Source: Planctomycetaceae bacterium UBA2671 (GTDB taxonomy: Bacteria; Planctomycetota; Planctomycetia; Planctomycetales; Planctomycetaceae). From it: a stretch of 6,453 nt of DNA. A model generated the notes under the pieces. That model made no database searches and was not told the origin of the DNA. It was given only the letters and a program-made list of their open reading frames with translations. Positions 1-5,374 of this stretch are shown in pieces. Position 1 is the first letter of the stretch; the number at the start of each line of letters is the position of its first letter. Both the position numbers and the translations under genes were made by a program. The stretch covers positions 4,249 through 10,701 of the forward strand of contig DEML01000106.1 in NCBI GenBank assembly GCA_002359185.1, in the 5' to 3' direction.

Positions 1-425
1 ATCGATCCATCCTTTTGTGGAATGGGAGCATCACCTGGGTCATATTCAGGATGATTCAAAAAGTCATCGATATAATCAATCAGTCTGTCAGAAGCACAAG
101 GCTCCAGTTGGAAGGCGTCTTTCTCCAGTGTTTTCCAGGTGACTCCCAACGACTGGCAAAAGAAGAATTCGAGAAGTCGACGCCGACGGACCGTACGGAG
201 AACCTGTCTTCGACCGCACTCTGTCAGGATGGCCCCTTCATATGAGATTAAGTCGATCAACCCTTTTTGGGCCAGATCCTTCAGTACGCTACTGACTGTT
301 CCGTTGGTAACTCCAATCGCTTTAGCAATCTTTCCGGTCGTGGCACGAGAATCATCTCCAAAAGTAGCGATACTTTCGATTGCCCAGAGATAGTCTTCAG
401 GACGCGTCCGACGAAGATCACTCAT
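1..425 (-). CDS. DtxR/MntR-family metal-dependent transcriptional regulator (C-terminus beyond window)
   Basis: Reading the minus strand from ATG at 425 gives 141 open residues running off the window edge. Residues 9-20 (PEDYLWAIESIA), a winged helix-turn-helix at about 26-70 (KIAKAIGV..GTVSSVLKDLAQKGLI, then the wing SYEGAILTECG) and a dimerisation/metal domain (RRRRLLEFF, LGVTW, then NHPEYDPGDAPIP at 124-136) follow the DtxR/MntR order closely. Such proteins are homodimeric repressors or activators of iron or manganese uptake genes. The metal ligands are odd. The usual His of 'RHRLLE' is Arg82, the second His of the 'EH' pair is Pro109, and the position of DtxR Cys102/MntR Glu99 is Phe105; only Asp11, Glu86 and Glu108 remain. 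It may sense another ligand or act without metal. The start is supported by a Shine-Dalgarno GGGAG four bases upstream. Family call is firm; the metal sensed is unknown. Confidence 0.88.
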   Translation of the reverse strand, partial: MSDLRRTRPEDYLWAIESIATFGDDSRATTGKIAKAIGVTNGTVSSVLKDLAQKGLIDLISYEGAILTECGRRQVLRTVRRRRLLEFFFCQSLGVTWKTLEKDAFQLEPCASDRLIDYIDDFLNHPEYDPGDAPIPQKDGS

Positions 426-429
426 TGTG

Positions 430-434
430 CTCCC
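430..434 (-). promoter_or_regulatory. Ribosome binding site of the DtxR-like gene
   Basis: On the minus strand GGGAG lies four bases before the ATG at 425 (GGGAGcacaATG). It fixes the start of the regulator gene; no other in-frame start competes close by. Confidence 0.65.
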
Positions 435-660
435 AATCTTAATGCAGGTACAAATATTCTTTGCAATTCAACCTCGGTTTTTTAATTACGCCAGAGATTT
501 GTGAGATTGCAGTCTGCGATGACTGTTTAACTGGCGATCTGTCAATAAGATACTTTTCTTAGGCAACGTCTTCTGATAACCAGATGCTGTGCTCAGGATT
601 TCGATGCGCTGTCTACCGGCCTAACAGATAGTTGCGCGTACTGAATGCACCACGCACAAT

Positions 661-676
661 TGTAGCATGCGCTACA
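661..676. promoter_or_regulatory. Operator-like palindrome, copy 1 (TGTAGC-N4-GCTACA)
   Basis: A perfect 6+6 inverted repeat with spacer ATGC. Its TAGC-N4-GCTA core matches the core I recall for enterobacterial MntR boxes (ATAGC-N4-GCTAT), which suits the adjacent DtxR/MntR-like gene. Relative to the proposed leftward promoter it lies about 7-22 bases into the transcript. On the minus strand it also contains TGCTACAAT, which could serve as an extended -10. Binding by the neighbouring regulator is inferred. Confidence 0.7.
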
Positions 677-689
677 TCAAACCCCGACA

Positions 690-718
690 AATGTAGCTTA
701 TGCTACAATTTGTGTCAA
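690..718 (-). promoter_or_regulatory. Candidate sigma-70-like promoter of the regulator gene
   Basis: On the minus strand a perfect -35 TTGACA (718 to 713), a 17-base spacer and a -10 TACATT (695 to 690; four of six consensus bases). Transcription would begin near 683 and proceed leftward into the regulator after a leader of about 250 bases. The operator copy at 692-707 lies inside the promoter and the copy at 661-676 just downstream of the start, the classic arrangement for an autorepressed regulator. Planctomycete promoters are less well characterised than those of E. coli, so strength is uncertain. Confidence 0.55.
692..707. promoter_or_regulatory. Operator-like palindrome, copy 2 (TGTAGC-N4-GCTACA)
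   Basis: Same half-sites as the copy at 661, with spacer TTAT, beginning exactly 31 bases later, that is about three helical turns and so on the same face of the DNA. Further symmetric bases (AA at 689-690, TT at 709-710) extend the dyad. It covers part of the -10 box and most of the spacer of the leftward promoter, so occupancy would block that promoter. On the plus strand it contains TGCTACAAT, an extended -10-like element pointing toward the beta-barrel gene. Confidence 0.72.
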
Positions 719-780
719 GCATAGAGAATCATCGCTCTCTGTATCCCCCGAATTGGCTGTCAGACCGGAAGTCGTGATGG

Positions 781-818
781 AGAATTGCTTAAAAAGGTCG
801 GTTTCAACCGGCAATTTT
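781..818 (+). other. Nested hairpin in the leader region
   Basis: AATTGC (783-788) pairs with GCAATT (811-816), extendable by a G-T and an A-T pair. Inside it CGGTT (799-803) pairs with AACCG (806-810) around a two-base loop, with ten unpaired bases on the 5' side. The 3' arm runs into TTTTAATC. It could be a weak terminator or a leader structure of the rightward transcript; the tight loop and short T tract make a strong terminator unlikely. Confidence 0.35.
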
Positions 819-874
819 AATCAACAATCTTCACCGAAAGTCCGTGTGTCTGACATTTCCTCATTAGTCTCATA

Positions 875-915
875 GTTTTGGAATACAAAAACCAGGGTTT
901 TGGAATATCAAAACC
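875..915. repeat. Two-copy 22-base tandem palindromic repeat upstream of the beta-barrel gene
   Basis: The 19-base unit GTTTTGGAATAYMAAAACC occurs at 875-893 and 897-915, identical at 17 of 19 positions and repeating every 22 bases, close to two helical turns. The second copy is an inverted repeat, GGTTTTG (896-902) and CAAAACC (909-915) around six bases; the first has one arm weakened. Period, symmetry and position about 100 bases before the chosen ATG suggest paired binding sites for a dimeric regulator. It differs from the TGTAGC palindromes, so a second regulator would be implied. I do not recognise the motif. Confidence 0.65.
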
Positions 916-1016
916 GATTTACCCGTCGATCCTTATGACAATTAGTGATCACGAAAGTATCAACAGAATTTGTATCCCCCCCAAAATCAGCAAAAACTCT
1001 AGAAAGACTCAAATCG

Positions 1017-2018
1017 ATGATACTCCGAATACTTAACAGTTACTGCCCATATCAAGTTTTGGTGGTCTGTGCGGTTCTGGCAGGAGAGCATTTGTACCAG
1101 CCTCCCCAGGCAATTGCCGATCTTCCGTTTGAAAATCCGACTCCCGCCTGGCACGAAAATATTACTCCAGTTTCAGATCAGGAGTCTGGTTTGCGCCCGC
1201 TTGAACCTGCCTCGATCTGTTCTGACAATGAATGCCAGCCCAGAGGCACCCTATTTCAATGGAGTTATGGAACCAGTTTTTCAGGAGGCCCCGATCTTGA
1301 CGAACCTCTAGTCACTGACCGACCCGATTTCACTGAAGCGAGTTCAACTGTGGGCCGGGGAGTGGTTCAGCTCGAACTGGGATACACCTACATCTATGAT
1401 GACGATGGTACTGCTTCTTCAAAATCTCATTCTTTGCCCGAACCTCTTCTGCGTTATGGTATCCTGGCAGACTGGCTGGAATTCCGACTTGGCTGGAACT
1501 ATTCCAGCGATCAACTTGCTCAACTAAATGATATTTCCGGTAGTGAAGATCTTTACCTTGGCTTCAAAATTGGACTGACGCCACAAGAAGGAATTCTACC
1601 TGAAATGGCGGTCATCCCGCAGATGACTGTTCCCACAGGTTCAGATCAATTTACAGCGGGAGAAGTACTGCCCGGCTTAAACTGGATTTACAGTTGGGAA
1701 ATCAACGACTTCATTTCGACGGGAGGCAGCACCCAGTTCAACCGCGCCATCGACGAAGTCACCACGAATGCCTTTACCGAATGGGCTCAATCATGGACAG
1801 TCAGTTACACTTTGACTGAAAAAGTAGGTGCATATACCGAGTGGTTTGCGTTTTTCCCTCAAAGTGCTGAGACTGCAAAACCTGAGTATTACTTTAATGG
1901 CGGATTTACCTATCTGATCAACAATAATGTGCAATGGGATATCCGGGCAGGCGTGGGGCTGAATGAAGCAGCTGACGACTACTTCGTTGGCACGGGGATC
2001 TCAATACGGTTTCTATAA
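1017..2018 (+). CDS. Secreted outer-membrane beta-barrel protein (planctomycete 'transporter' / Phenol_MetA_deg-like)
   Basis: A 333-residue protein if it starts at ATG 1017. That start leaves a clean signal peptide: short basic N-terminus, hydrophobic stretch YQVLVVCAVLAG, and an AIA cleavage site after residue 34. The same frame is open from GTG 945, which would add 24 polar residues before the signal; neither start has a strong Shine-Dalgarno. The mature part has a short low-complexity N-terminal region, then LVTDRPDFTEAS (about 98-109), the recurring signature of planctomycete 'transporter' proteins related to the MetA-pathway phenol-degradation family. Alternating amphipathic strands follow, separated by glycine, asparagine and aspartate turns, and the last strand ends in aromatic/hydrophobic residues (GISIRFL), typical of outer-membrane barrels. 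The substrate cannot be read from the sequence. Divergence from a DtxR/MntR-like regulator makes metal-related passage plausible, but this is inferred. Nothing after the stop looks like a convincing terminator. Confidence 0.8.
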   Translation: MILRILNSYCPYQVLVVCAVLAGEHLYQPPQAIADLPFENPTPAWHENITPVSDQESGLRPLEPASICSDNECQPRGTLFQWSYGTSFSGGPDLDEPLVTDRPDFTEASSTVGRGVVQLELGYTYIYDDDGTASSKSHSLPEPLLRYGILADWLEFRLGWNYSSDQLAQLNDISGSEDLYLGFKIGLTPQEGILPEMAVIPQMTVPTGSDQFTAGEVLPGLNWIYSWEINDFISTGGSTQFNRAIDEVTTNAFTEWAQSWTVSYTLTEKVGAYTEWFAFFPQSAETAKPEYYFNGGFTYLINNNVQWDIRAGVGLNEAADDYFVGTGISIRFL

Positions 2019-2314
2019 GATTTCATCTGCTCATCACATTGTGATCGGCGCACAACTCACATCTAGAACAGTTCGAAAACTTGATCGTCCCTAAACGGTC
2101 GATAGTAGAAACAGGACTTCCCCAGTAATAGTGGTCGAGTTTTGACGCTTATGAATTAATCCACTTAGCATCAGATTGAGTTGTTCACATACTCCAATCT
2201 GCACTTTCATGAAATAGAATGCCAGTGAACGCACACGAATAGTGGTCAGTTCACGCATTCGCAGCTCGGCCCGTTCTCAAGAACACTCTGGTAACGGTGA
2301 CTGGGCCGCGAGAA
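2019..2314. other. Gene-free stretch between beta-barrel gene and transposase relic
   Basis: No open frame worth calling on either strand. It holds an odd-centred palindrome ATCACA-T-TGTGAT (2033-2045), the direct repeat AATAGTGGTC at 2127 and 2238, an inverted pair GTGAAC (2225-2230) / GTTCAC (2249-2254), and GTTCT-CA-AGAAC (2273-2284). Together with the relic that follows it looks like insertion-sequence debris. No T-rich hairpin terminator is visible. Confidence 0.5.
2127..2247 (+). repeat. 10-base direct repeat AATAGTGGTC, 111 bases apart
   Basis: AATAGTGGTC occurs at 2127-2136 and again at 2238-2247, followed by GAGTTTTGACGC in the first copy and AGTTCACGC in the second. The similar, partly decayed flanks would fit two remnants of insertion-sequence ends, but the element cannot be named and a 10-base match may be chance. 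Confidence 0.3.
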
Positions 2315-2649
2315 GCCGAGCATCTGGCAGGCACGCCGCTCACTGACTTCGTATTAAACCTGAAGTTCCTGCACCAGAGTTCGACGACGAGCGGGCCTCA
2401 CAGTTTTTTTTGAGAACGTCCTAGAGGGTACCTGCCTGGAACATCTCGAACTGCGACGAACCGACGGCGTACCTTGATGCACTGGGAGCTCAGCGTAATC
2501 CTGATCCGACATCAGCGGGTGACTTCTGTCGACGGTTCAGCGAAGCTCACATTCAGAAACTGATGGACGCTCTTCATGAGCCACGTTTGAAAGTCTGGCA
2601 GCAGCAGCCCGACAGTTTCTTAGACCTGGCGATCAGCCTGCTAGCTTGA
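2315..2649 (+). pseudogene. IS1380-type transposase fragment, frameshifted and truncated
   Basis: Three stretches read as successive parts of an IS1380-type transposase. Frame 1 from 2315 gives a degenerate LTDFVLNLKF, poorly conserved. Bases 2412-2468 give ENVLEGTCLEHLELRRTDG, matching the family's 'GTCLEDIELRRND' region. After one extra base at 2469, bases 2470-2649 give YLDALGAQRNPDPTSAGDF, then CRRF and KVWQQQPDSF, matching the conserved YLDALGAxRIPDPTTAGDFCRRF and RLKVWxxQP segments. The reading stops at TGA 2647, just where the catalytic 'IIDADGT' motif should begin, so the catalytic half is gone. The eight-T run at 2404-2411 marks another likely frameshift. It is non-functional and indicates past transposition beside the operon that follows. 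No terminal inverted repeats or target duplication could be identified. Confidence 0.8.
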
Positions 2650-2744
2650 CCATGGCACGTCCGAACACTACTCTATAGGATCACCTACTCGGACAGCGTA
2701 CCAAAACTATAGATGCAAGCTCGATTAACCAAACGCAGTTGACT

Positions 2745-2751
2745 AGAGGAG
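2745..2751 (+). promoter_or_regulatory. Shine-Dalgarno before a non-standard start
   Basis: AGAGGAG is an almost ideal ribosome binding site. With the normal six-base gap it points at codon ATC (2758), not at an ATG, GTG or TTG. The next usable start in that frame is TTG 2857, which has its own purine-rich GGAAGGGG (2844-2851) five bases upstream. The quality of the first site is the main argument that the gene originally began at 2758. Confidence 0.5.
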
Positions 2752-2757
2752 TTTTTC

Positions 2758-3396
2758 ATCGAAACACGATCGTATTATCTCGATGCAATTCGCCTGCTAT
2801 TCATATTTGTTGCAGGTGGCGAACCACCTACAGGAGCAAATTCGGAAGGGGCTTCTTTGGTTTTTGCTGGGAATACACGCCTTTGTGCTTTTGATTTCTG
2901 GATGCGGTACCCTGACTATCTTGCTGACGAACTACTTGAGCGATTTGACCAGACCGGTGATAAAGCTTATCTCACTTTAGCTGAGAAAATATTTTCGAGT
3001 GAAGAACCCGATCTTCGCCGATTTCCGATGATTCGTTGGCGTTTCGGAGCCTACGAACGAATGGATGATGCTTTGTCAATTCTGCTTTCGCGTGGTCTCA
3101 TACGAATCGGTGGTCGTAAATTAGTTGATACCGTACTTGAGACAGACTTCTTTGTTATGCCGAAAGCGATCCAAACCACCACGGATATCATATCCGAATA
3201 TCCAACGCTTCAGTGGTATATTGATCGTGCTAATCTGGTCGCGGATATCGCAAATGGTCGTGGTGGTGCAGCACTCAAGAAGCGGCAATACCAGCGTATT
3301 GAATATGCGGACACTGCGCTGGGTGAAATAATTCCGTCAATCACAAACGATGTCCTCAATCGACTCGAAGAAAAGTTGAATCGAGTTGCAACTTAA
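2758..3396 (+). CDS. Small first gene of the ATPase operon, candidate ABC-3C-type middle component (start uncertain)
   Basis: About 212 residues if read from ATC 2758, or 179 from TTG 2857. The frame is open from 2743, after a TGA at 2740. The extra N-terminal part (SYYLDAIRLLFIF, then a Gly/Pro turn) reads as a natural helix preceding RLCAFDFWMRYPDYLADELL, so I favour the longer form. In it the true start codon is either a rare ATC or has been lost by mutation. The body is mixed helical. Its segment FGAYERMDDALSILLSRGLI and the short strands after it have the look of a winged helix-turn-helix, as I recall for middle components of ABC-three-component conflict systems, which couple the ATPase to its effector. 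No catalytic motif, signal peptide or membrane helix is evident. It ends eight bases before the ATPase start, so the two are surely cotranscribed. Function is inferred from layout; the family is not firmly recognised. Confidence 0.65.
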   Translation: METRSYYLDAIRLLFIFVAGGEPPTGANSEGASLVFAGNTRLCAFDFWMRYPDYLADELLERFDQTGDKAYLTLAEKIFSSEEPDLRRFPMIRWRFGAYERMDDALSILLSRGLIRIGGRKLVDTVLETDFFVMPKAIQTTTDIISEYPTLQWYIDRANLVADIANGRGGAALKKRQYQRIEYADTALGEIIPSITNDVLNRLEEKLNRVAT

Positions 3397-3404
3397 GGCA
3401 AACG

Positions 3405-5357
3405 ATGAATCAAAAAAACGTAAACCGTGATTGGGTCACATCGATTGCAGAACGTGCTGACGCGAACCCAGATAGTGTTGAGCAAATTCTTGCTGATTAT
3501 CGAATTCAAGCTTCGCCTGTTGTACCAGCTCCTCGACGACTTCTGCTAAAACGTATTCATTTTTCTGGGATTAAAGATGGCGTCGATTGCTCAGGCGAAT
3601 TCGAATTTGAGTGGGACAAACTCGATCATGGGCTATGGGCAATCCTGACCGACTCTAACCTGAAAGGGAAATCATCTGTCTTAGAGGTTGTGCGATGGTC
3701 ACTTCGCGGACGACCAACCGCCAACCTACAGGATGACGTTCGTTCTTGGATTCGAGAATCATCGCTTAGCTTTCAACTAGATGAAGTCGATTACAAAGTT
3801 GAGATTCAGTGTGGAGACGATGTCACGGGCAAGCTGAGTCGTTTTTCAAGATCTGGAAACAAACGGAAGATAGGATGGTTTGGGAACGAGCTTGAATTTG
3901 AGGCGGTGATGTCGGACTTTTTCATGCGCGAGTTCTCAATGGATTTGGTCGCAGTTTATCGAAAGTCGGGCGATGTTGACGGAAGGACTGTACTCCATGG
4001 TTGGCATGCTCTTTCTGGAGTAATGTTTATTGGAACCGACTACACAACTCTTGTTGGTGATCTAGCTCCTAACACTGGTTTACCGATTCGCCTAACACAG
4101 ATGTATCTCGGGATTCCCTGGATTTCGACTTTGGCATCCGCGAAAGCTGCTGTGGCAGAACAAAAACGGAAACTAGCTGCAAAGTCCAAGCTTGAGCAAG
4201 ACGCCAATGAATTAAGAGACAAAAGATTAAAACAACTCCATGGATTGCTGGAAACAAAGCAGGACGAGTTAACAAAACTTCCATCCATGGAGATTGTCGA
4301 AGATCGATTCAAGAATATCGGAATTGAATTGTCTAAATTTAAGGAAGATGAAATCCTTCTTAGCAATCAGATTCGTCAAGCCAAGAAATCAGTTACTGCT
4401 GTCGAAGCTATCTATCTTGAAGATCGACGTACATTACAGACTCACCTCGAATACAACGCAGCTGACGCAGTTTTTAGAGCTCTTGATCCAACTTGCTGTC
4501 CACGTTGCGAAAAGAGCATCTCCGAGTCTCGCAAGAAGACCGAAAAGGAAACCAATGAATGCGCAGTCTGCGGAAAGCAAGTTCATTCCAATGTCAATGC
4601 GGCAGAGTTGCAACATAGTTTAGAGCAGCAAACAAAAGCGTCAAAGCAGGCTCAGACAAAAGCACGTAGAGTATTGAAGAATCTTCTGAAAAATCAGTCG
4701 GAATTGACTCAGGCTATTGAAGCCAAACAAAAGCAAATTACTACCACTGCTAATAAAATTTCAAAGCTCGGGCAACGGAGTAATGTCCTGACTGAAATCG
4801 CCGTCTTGAAAGCAAGGATAGAAGAAGCCAGTTCAACTGATCTAAATCAAGTGTACGAGACTGATGAACTAAAAATTTTGAATGCGGTGGTTAAAGAAAC
4901 CAATGAACGAGTAAAGGAATTGCAAAACGATGTCTTCCAAAGTGTATCTGAGGGTATTGTTACCTATGCACAACGCTTTGGTATGAGTGCGCTAACCTCA
5001 GCAAGTCTGAAGGGTAATATGGTATTAAAATTGACAAAGGGGGGGGAAGAGACCAGTTACAGCAAAGTGACAGAAGGTGAGAAATTACGTCTGAAAGTTG
5101 CCACAGTCTTAGCAATGATAAGTGTTGGTGAAAAGAAAGGAGTTGGACGCTACCCGGGGCTCCTTATGATCGACTCCCCAGGAGCACAGGAGGTTGCATC
5201 GAAGGACTTAGAACAGTTGATTTCAGGTTTAGAGGACCTATCGAACGAGCTTGAGCATATACAAGTGATTGTTGCGTCAATTTCATCTGATGCGATATTG
5301 AATCACGTTGATGAATCAAGGCTAAAGCAATCTCATGCAGATAATCCGCTCTGGTAG
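3405..5357 (+). CDS. Rad50/SMC-like ABC ATPase with a zinc ribbon in its coiled coil
   Basis: 650 residues, ATG preceded by AAGG at six bases. Residues 11-34 (SIAERADANPDSVEQIL) resemble a helix-turn-helix. The N-terminal ATPase half follows, with Walker A DSNLKGKSS at 83-91. Long helical coiled-coil arms lie at about 245-345 and 396-510. Their tip carries C365-x2-C368 and C386-x2-C389, a complete zinc-ribbon set rather than the single CxxC of Rad50's zinc hook. The C-terminal half carries the ABC signature TEGEKLRLKVA (556-566) and Walker B LLMID-SPG (586-593). Oddities: the first Walker A glycine is Asp83, the usual Walker B catalytic Glu is Ser591 (Glu596 is nearby), and no clear switch histidine is seen in VIVASISS. 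Such proteins bind DNA ends or unusual DNA and drive an effector; here it is probably the motor and sensor of a three-gene system. The ATPase family is secure; the system role is inferred. Confidence 0.85.
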   Translation: MNQKNVNRDWVTSIAERADANPDSVEQILADYRIQASPVVPAPRRLLLKRIHFSGIKDGVDCSGEFEFEWDKLDHGLWAILTDSNLKGKSSVLEVVRWSLRGRPTANLQDDVRSWIRESSLSFQLDEVDYKVEIQCGDDVTGKLSRFSRSGNKRKIGWFGNELEFEAVMSDFFMREFSMDLVAVYRKSGDVDGRTVLHGWHALSGVMFIGTDYTTLVGDLAPNTGLPIRLTQMYLGIPWISTLASAKAAVAEQKRKLAAKSKLEQDANELRDKRLKQLHGLLETKQDELTKLPSMEIVEDRFKNIGIELSKFKEDEILLSNQIRQAKKSVTAVEAIYLEDRRTLQTHLEYNAADAVFRALDPTCCPRCEKSISESRKKTEKETNECAVCGKQVHSNVNAAELQHSLEQQTKASKQAQTKARRVLKNLLKNQSELTQAIEAKQKQITTTANKISKLGQRSNVLTEIAVLKARIEEASSTDLNQVYETDELKILNAVVKETNERVKELQNDVFQSVSEGIVTYAQRFGMSALTSASLKGNMVLKLTKGGEETSYSKVTEGEKLRLKVATVLAMISVGEKKGVGRYPGLLMIDSPGAQEVASKDLEQLISGLEDLSNELEHIQVIVASISSDAILNHVDESRLKQSHADNPLW

Positions 5358-5374
5358 GAAGTTTGTAGTGGCTC

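Larger units (their letters stand above)
426..1016. other. Divergent intergenic control region
   Basis: About 590 bases separate the leftward regulator from the rightward beta-barrel gene. Bases 426-655 show nothing I can name; if the promoter at 690-718 is used, this stretch is a leader of roughly 250 bases for the regulator mRNA. Bases 656-718 hold two operator-like palindromes and a leftward promoter. Bases 781-818 can fold into a nested hairpin. Bases 875-915 hold a two-copy palindromic tandem repeat. I found no tRNA, no riboswitch I recognise and no clear sigma-70 promoter with both boxes in front of the rightward gene. Confidence 0.6.

Noticed and set aside
15..485. Three small plus-strand frames over the regulator gene
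   Set aside because: They are antisense to the clear DtxR-like coding frame and match nothing.
945..1016. GTG 945 as the start of the barrel protein
   Set aside because: It would place 24 polar residues before the signal peptide and has no Shine-Dalgarno; ATG 1017 gives a normal signal sequence. Not excluded.
2033..2045. Palindrome ATCACA-T-TGTGAT after the barrel gene as a terminator
   Set aside because: A one-base centre cannot form a normal hairpin loop and no T tract follows.
2646..2679. TTGACC with a downstream TACTCT or TATAGG as the operon promoter
   Set aside because: The 17-base spacing gives only a poor -10 (three of six), and the better -10 is 22 bases away; TTGACT at 2739 likewise has no -10 at acceptable spacing. 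The operon promoter stays unlocated.
2783..2980. 65-codon open frame with hydrophobic stretches and an ATG start
   Set aside because: It competes with the frame that continues through 3396; its membrane-like look comes from an alternate reading of the same bases, and it has no good ribosome site. It remains a minor possibility for a leader peptide.
4040..4366. 108-codon minus-strand open frame within the ATPase gene
   Set aside because: Lies wholly inside the coding frame of the ATPase, serine-rich and low in information as expected for an antisense shadow of a Lys/Glu-rich coiled coil.
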